Source: Trogon surrucura (taxonomy: Eukaryota; Chordata; Aves; Trogoniformes; Trogonidae). Taken from it: 64,000 bases of DNA. The notes beneath the pieces were generated by a model. The model was not told where the DNA came from. It made no database searches and saw only the letters and a program-made list of their open reading frames with translations. The translations under genes were made by a program, and so were the position numbers. Position 1 is the stretch's first letter, and each line of letters opens with the position of its first letter. Positions 33,787 through 45,300 of this stretch are shown one piece after another. Where the stretch lies: the NCBI GenBank assembly GCA_020746105.1, contig JAJGST010000078.1:1-64000 (forward strand). Direction: 5' to 3'.

Positions 33787-35010
33787 ATGGGGAATTGCTT
33801 AAATGCAGATTGCTTGAATATGGAAAGACTCCGAAGCATCGGACGTGAGCCGATTTGGGAGCTGGAGAGCCGGAGGAAGGAGAATTCCAGGTGTGACCAA
33901 AAGGGCACCGGAGACCAGACTTTGAGTGGCCGATCAAGCCCCTGCCAAGGTAAGACCGCGATGGAAACGGACGCGGCAACTCGCCTCCTTGTTGATATAC
34001 TCTCTAAGAGAGGAGAAAAAGTGAAGGAGCGAGATATACTGGCCCTGATCCAATGGGCTCGGAAGCGGGAGAAAATGAACGACCCGTCGTTAATCTTTAG
34101 CTCAACAGAATGGCGTGAAGTAGGATACCTATTGTGGGACTGTACTTTAGAGGGAGGAAAAGAAGGAAAAGAAGCGAAAGGACTAGGAACTGTTTGGAAA
34201 ACCGTAATACGCACTCTAGAAATCACGCAAGCAGAAAATAAAGTTGCCGCGGCGGCGATCGAAGCGTTGGGGGGAGAGCAGGAAAGGAAAAAGGCAAAGG
34301 AAGAAAGCCCCTGCTCGTCCCGACTGGCGACATTTTTTCGGCTAGGACAGACACGCCCCATGAAGGGTACAGCGACCCGGTGTGCTCCTCTCTAAAAGAC
34401 TTGTTACAGAAGCCGGTTGTAACTGAGCGAAACCCGGAAGCGGCGCTGCCGCGGGACTCCAGAGGCGCGGCCCAGCCGAAAGAGGAGGCACAGGGCGGAG
34501 CCGACTGTCGCCCGAAAATTAACCCTTTGGTACCCTTTTCCGACGAGGATTCTGAATCGGAACTGAGTCCTGACAAATCCGTCAGAGGTAATGATCAAGT
34601 TATGCAGCGAACGGAGAGGCCTCGGACCAAGAAGGAGGAAGATCAAGATGAACCTCTGAAAGAGATCCTGAACAAGCTCGCTGAATTATCAATTAGACAG
34701 CAAGAAATGGAAGAAACCCTTAAACCAGTTTCATCGTCACTTTGGAGACAACCAGAAACCATTTCTAAGGTCCCGCGAGAGATTCAACCGTTATCCCATA
34801 TAGTACCACCAGTTGAACCCTCAGCTCCCCCACTACCATCAGCTCCCTCATTCAAGCCTGACTTTCAGACTCGAACCATAAAGGATCCTTTGCAACAGTG
34901 ATGGAGCGGTGTCATCAGAGACGCTATAATAGAGGGAGATTGGGAAGCAGCCAGTTCGATTGCGTGTCCTGTTATTATCAATAACGGACAAGGGACCTGG
35001 GAACCGCATG
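33787..35010 (+). pseudogene. gag: ERV-2 gag, 5' part only, frame-broken
   Basis: The frame opens at ATG 33787 (MGNC, possible myristoylation) and runs through a matrix-like helical region to TAA 34393-34395. It continues in another frame at 34380-34901, a Pro-rich and acidic spacer region. A stop at 34899-34901 precedes a short capsid-start-like piece up to about 35010, where sequence switches to env. A strong splice donor-like AAG|GTAAGA lies at 33949/33950. Alternatively ATG 33961 starts Gag. The remnant is broken by at least one indel, one stop and a large deletion. Confidence 0.8.
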
Positions 35011-35607
35011 ATCCCGCATGATGTGGCTGTGCAGCATCCTGTCACTTCAACAGCGCAGCAGCAACACGACCGTGCTCTGGCCTGCCTGTTGAACCCCTTG
35101 TTTCGCCCAGTGACGTGATGGGACCCTGAAGTACCGATTACCAACGACGACATGGACTGGACTGGCAGAAGATGCTTACGGCTGATGGCAGAGCAATTAT
35201 GGGAAAATGTGACTGTTCTCAATGTTACCTGTTGTATTAATAAGTATCCTCTTTGCGTGACTAACAATGAAGCTTATATTGGTTGTGTAATCAAAGCCAC
35301 ATAGTAGGTGTTAAGGTTTATGTACTAACCAGCAGAGTGATCTTTCTTTAGCTAGAAGCTAGGCAGGGAAACCAGCTGCCTTTTGCTTTGTTAGAAGTGT
35401 GTGATTAAGGATCAAAGTATGATTTAGGGTGATGGGTGTGAGAACTTTGACAGGATGAATTAAGAGTTTAGTTAAGGCATTTTTGGTTATTGCAGTTTTA
35501 ATTGTTATAGGCTTAGTTATGTTTAGTTGTTTGATAAGTATAATCAAGAAAATTATAAGCAAGCTAGCAGACGAAGCCTGGGTTGTCCAAAAAGAAAAAG
35601 GGGGATA
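35011..35607 (+). pseudogene. env: ERV-2 env remnants and polypurine tract
   Basis: 35011-35417 is the env-start region homologous to ERV-1 16058-16455. After a deletion, 35475-35607 encodes the tail of a transmembrane subunit: one hydrophobic helix (Val/Ile/Leu-rich) followed by a Lys-rich cytoplasmic end. The purine run AAAGAAAAAGGGGGATA (35591-35607) is the polypurine tract. The junction near 35004-35022 shows GCATGAT twice, ten bases apart, at the gag-to-env switch. Confidence 0.8.
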
Positions 35608-36009
35608 TGTAGAGGAATTTCTTGTGGAGCAGAGGCGCGGTATAACTTTAAAAGTGTGGACAACCCAGCTTAGGCCTAAACAGAGGCTCTGTCCTTGAAG
35701 CTGCCTTGGAACACAGGGAGGAGGAGGTTTTATCTGTTTTGTGAGAGCTTTGCGAGATGCTTGGCGGGAGGTGCTGGCCCCGGGGGGAGAAGGGGGGGCG
35801 AGAGCCGCCTGCATAGCTGAATGGCACTATCCAATAAAACGCTGGCGTGTGTAAACCTGTGACTGACCAACTCTGTTAAGGGGCAGGCGCGGGGACACTG
35901 CTGAACTGTATAGATTGAGCTGTCCGGAGCAATAAAGAGAGGACGATCTGTAGCCATATTGGTGTGATGGTCGTTGACTTGGCCGGCTCTCCGAAGGGAC
36001 CCCTCTTCA
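35608..36009 (+). repeat. ERV-2 3' LTR
   Basis: 402 bp, a near-identical partner of 33362-33763, followed by the AATGGA target duplication. Confidence 0.95.
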
Positions 36010-37050
36010 AATGGACGCCGCTGAAAAGAGCCTGGCTCCGTCCTCCTGACACTCCCCCTTGACGTATTTATAAACATGAATGAGCTCACCCCTCAATCTC
36101 CTCTTCTCCAAGCTAAAGAGACCCAGCTCCTTCAGCCTTTCCTCACCAGGGAGATGTTCCACTCCCTCCATCATCCCTGTGGCTGCGCTGGGCTCTCTCC
36201 AGCAGCTCCCTGTCCCTCTGGAGCTGAGGGGCCCAGAACTGGACACAATATTCCAGATGTGGCCTCACCAGGGCAGAGCAGAGGGGCAGGAGGACCTCTC
36301 TCCACCTACTGGCTACTCCCCTTCTAACACACCCCAGGATGCCCTTGGCCTTCTTGCCCACGAGGGCACATTGCTGGCTCATGGCCATCCTCCTGCCCAC
36401 CAGCACCCCCAGGTCCCTTTCCCCTGTGCTGCTCTCCAGCAGGGCAGTCCCCAGCCTGTGCTGGCACTTGGGGTTGTTCTCTCCCAAGTGCAAAACTCTA
36501 CACTTGCCCTTGTTGAACTTCATCAGATTTCTCCCTGCCCAGCCCTCCAGCCTGTCCAGGTCTCTCTGAATGGCAGCACAGCCTGCTGGGGTGTCAACCA
36601 CTCTTCCCAGCTCTGTGTCACCAGCAAACTTGCTGACAGCGCTCTCTGATCCCATGTCCAGGTCACTGATGAAGATATTGAACAGTGTCGGTCCCAGCAC
36701 TGACCCCTGAGGGACCCCACTAGACACAGGCCTCCAGCCAGACTCTGCCCCAGTGACCACAACTCTCTGGCTCCTTCCCTTCAACCAGTTCCCGACCCAC
36801 CTCCCTGCTCAGTCATCCAGACCACACTGCCTCAGTTTCCCTGTGAGGATGCTGTGGGAGATGGTGTCAAAAGCCTTGCTGATGTCCAGACAGACCACAT
36901 CCACTGCACGGCCACCATCCATCCACCTGGTTGTGTCCTCATAACAGGCTCTCAGGTTGGTCAAACATGACTTCCCCTTGGCAAAGCCCTGCTGACTGCT
37001 CTTATCCTTGATATGCCTAGAGACAGTGCCAAGGATAAGATGTTCCAGTC
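36010..37050 (-). mobile_element. CR1 LINE, RT part, other side of ERV-2
   Basis: A minus-strand CR1 ORF2 in two frames (36809-37050, then 36143-36784). It includes [16 protein letters not shown] and a catalytic motif mutated to FAGD instead of FADD. It is continuous with 33090-33361 once ERV-2 is removed. It is truncated at its 5' end near 37050. Confidence 0.95.
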
Positions 37051-37700
37051 CTTTAAAAGTGCAGAAATAGGGAAAAGACACAGTGATTCATCTTGCTCCT
37101 CCATGGGCTCAGGCAAGGGTCTGCTCCACCATGGACCTGGTCCTGGGCTATGGGAGGCTGGGGAGCCTCTGCTCCAGCCTCCTCCCCTGCTTCACGTCCA
37201 CATGGTTGCTCCTCTCACCACCCCCTTCCCCTCCAAGAGCTAAAGATCTCCCCAGCACAAAGGAATTGGCCCAGCACGTTTTTCTCCTCTTCCACATATT
37301 TATCAGAGAGGCCCTGGCTGGTTGGGCCATGGCATGGGGGACACACCCACCTTCGAGAAGCTTCTCACCCTGTAGCCACCCACCTCCCAAGAAACCCCGC
37401 TGGCCACAGCCAGCCCATGGTGCCTCAAGGGAAACACAGGCAGGGGAGTGGGGAAACCTCTGAAAATTTGGAGGGCTGGGACCCATAGAAGGTCTTTACC
37501 GGGGGTCGACACACTCTCACGGCTCCTCTCCTGCCCGATGTGACCCAGGAAAGGGCATTGATCCCCGCCTCACCCCATGGATGGGAATGATTGATCCCCT
37601 GAGGTCATGCTAAGTGTCCACCTGGGGGGCTTCAGAGCCCCAACAAGTTATTTGGGATTACAGGGATACTCAGCCTCCTCTGGGGCCTTATTTAGGGGTG
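37051..37700. other. Non-coding stretch
   Basis: Open frames are present but have no splice support or family resemblance. Confidence 0.4.
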
Positions 37701-38370
37701 AGGCTGTGCAGGGAGACCCCAGCCAGTGATGGGCCCCCGTGCCCCGCCCCCAACCCGCGACCACCGGGCACAGAGCAGCAAGGAGCCGGGCTGGGGCTGG
37801 GGGTCCTTCTTCACGACCCCCTCCCAACACTACCCCCTTACCCGTGGGGGCTGCCTGGACCCTATTCCCCACCGCCGCTGCCTGGGACACCCCCCCAATC
37901 CCTCTGGGCGCTGCCCCGGGCTCCCCCATTATCTCCAGATGCTGCCCGGGACACCCCCCCCCCCCCCCCAGGTTCGTTCTGGTGCTGCCCCGGGGTCCCC
38001 CCCGCGCCCCATGGGGAAGGGCCCAGCCCCCCACCCCGTAGCCTACCCGGGGAGCCCCCCGGTACCTGCGGGCGCTGCCGCCCCCCGAAACCACGCGGGG
38101 ATCGCTCCTGCCGCTCCCGGGGCTGCGCGGAGGGTCCCGCCCCCGGAGCCGCCTTTTCCGGCGCCTCCGCTCCCCGAGCCGGGCTGGAACCCGCGGGGAT
38201 CCCGGGGGTGCTGGGGGGAGCCCGGCCGGAGCCCCCCACTGCCGGCCCTTTCTCAGGGAAGGGCTCTCAGACCCGAGGGAAAGGATCCTCGTCCCACGCC
38301 TCCAGCACAGCCGGCAGGGATCTCCTGCAGCCCAGCGGGATCAGCGGTAAAAATCTCCCGATCTGACCCA
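37701..38370. promoter_or_regulatory. CpG-rich island with poly-C run
   Basis: Very GC- and CG-rich, with a C run near 37958-37972. All frames are long and Pro/Gly/Arg-rich by composition. It may mark a promoter of a gene not identified here. Confidence 0.4.
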
Positions 38371-38633
38371 AAATCTCACAGGTTTTATCCCGTCAGGATG
38401 GGATGTGGGAGGGAACAGAGGTGTGCCTGAGGAAATGGGACTCGCTGGGATTATTTCTCTTTGCCGGATTTGTTTAAACTCTGTGTCCTGTCACACGTGG
38501 TCACCGTCGGGCAGCAGGGATGTGCCTGGTGGCCGCGCTCTCCCCTCCCAGCTCACAAAGTCCCTGTCACAGTGTCGAGTGAAAGGTCTGTGGCTGTGAG
38601 AAGCACGTACCCCAGCCAAGCACTTGCTTGTTT

Positions 38634-38727
38634 CAGAGCCCCGTTAGGGACTTGCACTGAGTTTTCAGAGCCCCACTAAGGGCTTGCACTGAGTTTTCAG
38701 AGCCCCGTTTAAGGACTTGCACTGAGA
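38634..38727. repeat. Tandem repeat of about 35 bp, three copies
   Basis: The unit CAGAGCCCCGTTAGGGACTT plus GCACTGAGTTTT is repeated three times with small changes. Confidence 0.9.
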
Positions 38728-39226
38728 CAATTTGCAAGGTAACTAACAATAGGTAATTTATTGAAGCGACAGATACAAGGTTCGGAGTTGCCGTTGGTAA
38801 ATTCACTCTCTGCAATAGCGCTAATATACGATACTAATGCCAGCAAAATACTATCCCGGGTATTACACACCAAAAGGTGGAAGCGCAATTCTTACCAAGA
38901 AGGCGTCCCTGTCTTGGGTGAAGGAGAAGGAGCACAGCCCGTCGACCGCCTCTTCCTCTTCTGGGGTCTTCTCCTCCCAACGACACCTACCCTCTATGCT
39001 CCTTATAAACTATCTTTCACCCCCCTCGGGGTGGCATTCAGCATGATTTGAGTGAAGAGTGGGTGACTAAAGTCATATAGGGATATTAGGGTAAAAATTT
39101 CCACTCTGGGCCCTGTGGCCTTCAGGATTTTATTTTGCAACAACTTATCTATGTGCAGGATGGTTCACATCGTTACTCTCTGTGAGGCCTTGCTCCTTAG
39201 CCAAAACAGGGCCGTCCTGTTGTCAC
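38728..39226. other. Possible LTR-like sequence next to assembly gap
   Basis: AT-richer text carries TTTATTGAAGCGACAG (an inverted poly-A-signal-like start) and stretches resembling minus-oriented avian LTR DNA. This is an impression only; no partner LTR is in the window. It runs into the N gap. Confidence 0.2.
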
Positions 39227-39249
39227 NNNNNNNNNNNNNNNNNNNNNNN
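39227..39249. other. Assembly gap (23 N)
   Basis: A run of N. True length and content are unknown. Confidence 1.
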
Positions 39250-40282
39250 ATGGATTTCAGGTTTGGGTGAAGGTGGGCACTGGGTGGGAACTCCACGCAG
39301 CCAGCGCGCCACACAGGAGTTACAGCCCACTCCCCTTGTGACAGGATGAGTTAAAACCTGTCTGAATGCAGGCTCACTGGGCTGGAATTACTTTCCCTTC
39401 TGCTCTGGGTTAGCTCTATCTCAACCAGCCCCACTGATGGTGTAAATGAGCGGGCATGCTCTTCCAGGTGGGGGGGCAAGTCCTTCTGGGGTTGAATGGA
39501 GTGTGTGGTCGCAGCTTCTCCCAGCCACCTTTGCCTTTGGCTGACTCCGTGTTCTTTGGCAATGGCTCTGCTTTTCTGGCATTTTCTGGAGCAGGATGCT
39601 CCCTGTTGATCAGTTCCTTTTCGTTCTTTTCCAAGGGCCTAGCTGTTAGCGAGGCACGCGTTCACACAGAGTGAGGTGCTCACAGGATAAAGCTGTAGGG
39701 GAGTGGTCCTCCTTGGAAGACCAGTGGAGTGTACTCACCCCTGAGTTAGGGAGTGTCACTGCACCCTGAGCATGAACCCCAGCAGACGGTCCTACTCAGG
39801 CTGGAGGGAGTCCCTGAGGCGCAGCCAGGCTGTCGGTGCAGTTCCCTGCTGTGCTGCCAGCCCCGGGCACCAGGAACCTGTGCTGGAACCCTGCCTGTCC
39901 GTCCCGTGGCTCCCTGTGGGAGCAGAGCCAGTGGTGCTGCTGACTGGAGAGCAAGGTGCGGAAAGGGAGCTGAGAGCAGGGACCGCTCCACGTGCTGGCT
40001 GTGGGGTTCAAGACCTCAAAGCCAGAGGAGCTGAGGAGCTCCCAGAGGTGTTTTGTTCTGTAGAAGCAGTTTTCCTGGCAAAGCTCCGCTTCCGTGTTCT
40101 ATCCCTGCCGTTCACGTGAAGCTGTTTTCCGAGACATCTTGGGAAGTAGACACTCTCAGTGTGGAGACGCCCCTCCTCGTGCCAGGCCTGGGGTCACGTC
40201 AGCGGGCCAGTGGCCGCAGAGGGAGAGGGCATTCCCGACTTGCGAGCTCTCCACCAGTGTCCTGGGGGAAGAAGGGGTCATC
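39250..40282. other. Non-coding stretch
   Basis: No supported gene. Plus-strand frames near 39753-40119 are open but unrecognised. Confidence 0.35.
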
Positions 40283-41480
40283 TCTCAACCCTATCCTAGA
40301 GCCCAAAAGCTCCCTAAATTCCCCAAACCCAAAACTTTAATTGTGGTTACTTAAAAAAAGCTGTGGGCAGCGACTTAGGGAGCTTTTGGCCTCAGAAACA
40401 GCAGTTCAGGTAGCTTTGGATCTCAGAAACACCAACTTTGGGAGCTTTTGGGCCTCCGAAGAAAACTGTAGGGACCTCTAGGAATATTTTGGTCCTTCCA
40501 AAAATCTATTAAGGGAGCTTTGGAGCTGAGAAAGGAATTTAGGAAGATTTTGGGCTCAGAAAAAGTAATTCAGGGAGCTTTTATGCTCCAGAAAACCCCT
40601 TTGTGGAGCTTAGAGGCTCTAAAGCACCAATTTAAGAATATTTTGGCTCTGGAATATCCTTTTAGGGGAATCTGGCACCAGAAACACCCATTTCTGGAGC
40701 TCTTGGGCTGGGAAACACTCACTTAGGGAGCTTTTAGGCCCTCAAACCACCTATTTAGGGATCTTTTGAAATCTGAAACACCAAGTGAGGGAGATTTGGG
40801 GGGTCCAAAGGACTGATTTAGGACATTTAGGTCAGGTTGTGTAGAGTTCTGAGCAACCTGATCTAGTGAAAGATGTCCCTGTCCCTGTCACTGCAGGGGG
40901 GGGGGGGGTGTTAGGCTGGATGATCTTTAAAGGGCCCTTCCAACAGCAAATGTTCTCTGATCCTCTGATATTGGGGTCCAAACCAGGGATTTAGGGAGAT
41001 TTCAGACTCATAAATTCAGATTTAGCTTTGGGGCCTCTGAAAAAAACATTCAGGGATCTCTTGGCTGAGAAATATCCACTTTCAGAAATTTTGGCCCTTC
41101 CACACTCTAGTTTAGGGAGGTTTGGTGCTTTAGAGCAATTTGCTGCCCCCAAATCACCTACTAAGGGAGCTTTGGGGCTGCAAAACACCCATTTAGGGAG
41201 ATTTTGGGATCAAAACCACTGGCTTATAGAGATTTGGGGGTTGGAAACTGCAGTTCATGGATCTTCTGCTCAGAAGAACACCCATTTGGGGAGCTTTCAG
41301 GCTCAAGCACCAATTAAGGAAACTCTTGGTTTCACAAAGGAGTGATTTAGGGAGCTTTGGCCGAAGAAACACCCACTCAGAAGCACCGATATAGGGAGAT
41401 TCTGGGCTCAAATACAGATTTAGGGAGCCTTGGGGCTCTGACACACCTGTTGAGGAGCTTTTGAGCCTCCTAAACACAGG
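40283..41480. repeat. Diverged block of the 31-bp satellite, with inverted edge
   Basis: From about 40365 the plus-strand pattern is 'agggagcttttgggctcagaaacacc' in degraded units. At 40283-40340 the pattern is the reverse complement ('gagcccaaaagctccctaaattcc'). The block is interrupted by a CR1 end (40838-40975). Units are more diverged than in the 23.8-25.5 kb array. Confidence 0.85.
40838..40975 (+). mobile_element. CR1 3' end within satellite
   Basis: 'gagcaacctgatctagtg...ggctggatgatctttaaagggcccttccaac' is the CR1 3' tail, with a G run of about 12 in the middle. Confidence 0.85.
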
Positions 41481-41559
41481 CTGAGGCATGTTTCGAGTAC
41501 CATTGTACTTCCATGCTGAGATCTCCACCTGCTTTGGCTACATGTTATGTACGATCTAA

Positions 41560-41883
41560 GTGCTCATCAAGATCTTTGGTTACGTTCGGTGTGTGAACGC
41601 AGCGTCACTGACCAGGTTTCAGTATCCACATACTCTATTTTTATACAGTAACAATGAGTCTAATGTCAGTCTGTTCTGTAACGTCATCTTCAATGTCGCC
41701 TGTAATTGTGCATTTAATGCTCCCAACCCAACTCGAGTGGCATTAGCCAGTGCTCCCGAAGAAGACAAAGCTAAAGCTCCGATGATTTGGTCTGGCCATG
41801 AATGTGACCCCATCAAGGACGTGTTGATGATGTCAGATCTGTTCTGTGAAGACGATGGAAAAATTGTAGAAATGTTTGGTTGA
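41560..41883 (+). other. Unrecognised 107-codon ORF
   Basis: One frame is open from ATG 41560 to 41883 in DNA that is not GC-biased. It is Cys-rich in the middle ([15 protein letters not shown]) and acidic at the end. There is no splice context and no family match that I know. Confidence 0.2.
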
Positions 41884-42082
41884 AAAAGAGAGACACGTGT
41901 ATAAACCTTTTTCTTTTTAACCCCAAACCCTTTTAGTTGCCTGGAGAAACCCTTGGGTCCACCATCATACACTTGCTTTCGTTGCAGAAATTGCAGGAGT
42001 CTCCGGTTGAGTTTTGATGCCACTTCAAGGCGTGTTCTGGGAAATGGGACCAGACCCAACCATTTGTCCCTCCATGGCGGGA

Positions 42083-42123
42083 GGTTGGACTAGATGCTCT
42101 TTACGGTTCCATGACCCTGTGAC
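42083..42123 (+). mobile_element. CR1 tail fragment
   Basis: 'gaggttggactagatgctctttacggttcc' resembles a CR1 3' end, about 230 bp before the SLC4A8-like start codon. Confidence 0.6.
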
Positions 42124-42352
42124 GTAGGTGGGGATGTCACTGGCTGCTGCAGGGGATTGGTCGCTTCCAACCCCAGGGTCTATGATGTCATAACGGCCTC
42201 TCCTATAGATCTGGAGTTGGTCCCCAGTGGGGGCCAGAGAGCTGCTCTCGCTGGGAGCTGCTCTCGCTGGGAGCTGCTCTGCTGTGCCAGGGAATCTGTC
42301 CCTGACTGCTGTGGAGGCTCGATCATCCCCCAACCCGGTGTCCGGCGTGAGG

Positions 42353-45300
42353 ATGGACCGGGGTGAGGATTGTGTGGTGACGCTCTGGGAAGAGCAACAG
42401 GTGAGACAGCTGGGCCCAGCATCCCCCAAACAGTGGGAAAACTCTCCCCAAAATTCCCCAGGCATTTCCCGGCACGCAGGGAGTGGGCTTTGTGCTGGGG
42501 AGGCTGCCGGCGAGGAGGCAGAACGGTTTCTGGGAGAGAAGGACACTTTCCCCATGTCACCCGTGGGGCGTTGGGAAGCTGAGACCCCCAATTTGGTCCA
42601 TTTATCCCCACTCCTACTTCCGCCAAATGCGCTCGAGCTTGTGGTTTGGTAAATGGTGATTTATTAAATGGCGATTTTTTAAATGGCGATTTTATTTCAA
42701 CGGTGATTTAAAGCGGGTGGAGGCTGTGACCGGTGCGAGGACGGGAAAGCCGGGAAAGGTGGGCGAGTCCTGGGAGCTGATGGGGAGGGGGCACCGAGTC
42801 GGCTCTGGAGTTAGTGCTCAGGGACCCCAAACTCCTTTCCCGACGGGAGTGTTTCTTCCTCCCGCTCCTCAAATTAACTGGTGACCGAGAGGTGAGCGCT
42901 TTCCCCAGCACTGTGTCCGCGCGGTGGCAGGTGATGCAATTCAGCAGAAGCAGGAATGTGGGGATAAAAAGCAGATTTCACGTTAGCGCTTGCAGCTGAA
43001 ATCAGAATAAGTGATTTATTCCCATTTTTTTTCTTCCTGATTGATGCATCATTATTAGTCCCAGAGGCGGCGTGTGCCAGCGCAGTGTTGGAAACCCTCC
43101 TTGGAAGTTACAGCTTTGGTGGTTTGGGGCTTTTCCCAGGGCATGGCGTGGCTCTTGCTTCTTGAATTTTGTCCCACAGCCCTGCCAGTTCTACTGGTTT
43201 CTTGGTCTTTTGTTCTACTTCAACCTTCGGTTTCAGAAATCGAGCAACTGGCCGCAAACCTTGGAATGTTTTTTTTTGTTTGAAGAGTTTGTGGGCACTG
43301 TGATGATGGCAACGGAATTGCAAAGATGAACCTCGGCAATTCCAGAGTCCCAAACCTTCCCCTTTGTGCCTTTAGTAACGGAAGAGTTGGAAAAGTGATG
43401 AGAACTAAGGGGGTTGGGGTGTTGCAGGGTTTGTCTTTGTGTGGGAGGGCAGATTTTGTGTTTCTTGGGGTAGTTACTGCCCATGCAGGCAAGGAAGGAG
43501 AAGCTGAGCGGCCGTGATGTATTTTCGTTAGTGTTTCAGGCATGCACAGCAATTAAAAGGCAAAGTGCAGCCCAAAGCGGAGAGAAAGGTCTCAAGAGTT
43601 TCCAGGCGGCCCTTCTTCAAGCCGCAGCTGCAGGTCGAGGGGGAGAGGCGATCGGGGTTCTCCGGCTCTGAACGCAGTGATCCTGGTGCCCTTCCCAGCC
43701 CTGGTGGGGAGGGGAGAGAGAAGCCCAAAGACTCATCCCGTTTGCTGCTGTGGTTCTCCTTCGGTGTTTAAGGCCCCGGTGCCCTTCATGTGGCACTGGC
43801 TGTGGTATTTCAGGCAAGGAGGGCGTGAGCTCTCAGTCCCCGGCTTCTGCCGGCAGAAGAACGCTGTTTTCCGTGGGAAGGGCGCCTGCCCCACGGGCAG
43901 CCTGAGCCTGGCTGAGCTGAAGCCAAAGTCAAAGCTTCGCCCTTGCAGGTTCTGGAGGGCCCGTGGAGCTTGTTGGTGCTCGTGTCCTGTGGCCAAGCAC
44001 CATCTAGTGAGTCCTGCAGGTGTCGTGTCTGGAGACTGAAAGTTGCTGTGACCCTGAAGGGTGGGGTTTTCCCCAGTTTGGAAATCCCTTTGTTGGTTTC
44101 CAATGTTTTTTTAGGAAGGAACCCCAAGAACATGTGAGGAGGTGGGGTTTTTTTGCCTGAAACACTCAGCCCCCTCCCCCGTAGTAAATACTTCCTGACT
44201 CACTTTGTGGACAAGCTGGGTGATGCTACGGGCTTTGGGTAGGGGAAGAAAAAGCTCCTACAGTCCATATTTTTAGGGCCATGCCTGGAGCAGGAGGCAC
44301 GCGGCAGTGAGATGCTGGGGGACTGGCATGGGTGATAGCTGGGAGGACATAAGGGAGCTCTACACATCCAGCCCCAACTTTTACCTTCTTCTCGTTGCTG
44401 AACAGAGACACGACGAAGAGGCACTGATTGAGCGGGGAGGAAGGAGAAACACTGACACCATTCACTATGAGAATGAGGTGTCGGAAGGTGAGTCTTGGCT
44501 GAGATCCTGATCGAGGGGGCCACCAGCCCAGCGCCTTTGCCCACTCCCAAAGTCCCCACAACGCCTCTCGCTGGGTGTCACGTCACGTGCAGCAAAACAA
44601 GGCGTGCTGCTAACTCGATAAGCAGAGTTCTTGTCACATTTTTTACTGTGCAAAAGCCCCCGCAGAGGCTGTGGTGTGAGTTTTATCTGCAGGGCGCGAT
44701 AATTCAGGACTTGTTTTCTCACAGCGACTGCTCCTGGCTTGGAGAGCTCTGCAGGTGCAGGACCGTGATTTTCTCTTTTTTGTTCTGGAGTTCATCACCG
44801 TGAGACAGATTTGTTCTTCTCCTGCCACCTTGTGCCAGGCAAAGATGTTAAAAATAATTCCCTTCTGTCGCTGCTTAATGAGCACGTCTGAGTGTTGTCC
44901 AGCCGAAGCTGGGATTTGGGAAGAGGTTCGCTACTTGCAGGGCACTTTGAGATCACCCGGAGCCATCACTTATTGCTCCATTTTAGCAATGTTCAAGTGA
45001 AACAGGGAGAAAGGAGGCCCAGTAAAATAAATTTCTGAGAAGCCAGTGTTCCCTCCTGGGATTTAACCATGGCTTAGCGAGGCACCAGCAGTGTCAGCCG
45101 TTGCTGCAAGGACAGAACTGCTGCAAACGCCGCTTTTTCACAGGCTCCCCGACCCTGCCCGTGAGGCAGAGCCGCCAGCATCGCCGACCCCACCGAGAGA
45201 AGCGTCGGAAGCGGGAACGGAAGAAGGACTCTGCCCCGACGGAGCAGGGCCACCGCTGTAAGTTCGCCAACCTCCTCGGGGCTATGCCGGGGATCTTCTG

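Larger units (their letters stand above)
33362..36009 (+). mobile_element. ERV-2: internally deleted endogenous retrovirus nested in CR1
   Basis: A provirus of 2.65 kb with two 402-bp LTRs (TGTAGAGG...CTCTTCA) flanked by a perfect 6-bp target duplication AATGGA (33356-33361 and 36010-36015). It interrupts a CR1 whose sequence rejoins exactly across the insertion. By hand count the LTRs differ at about six positions (around 1.5%), so it is younger than ERV-1. Internally only the 5' part of gag, a piece of env start and the env tail remain. Most of capsid, nucleocapsid, pro, pol and most of env are missing. It cannot encode its own replication. Confidence 0.95.

Noticed and set aside
37614-38366. 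250-codon plus-strand frame
   Set aside because: A Pro-rich compositional ORF in a CpG island; no domain.
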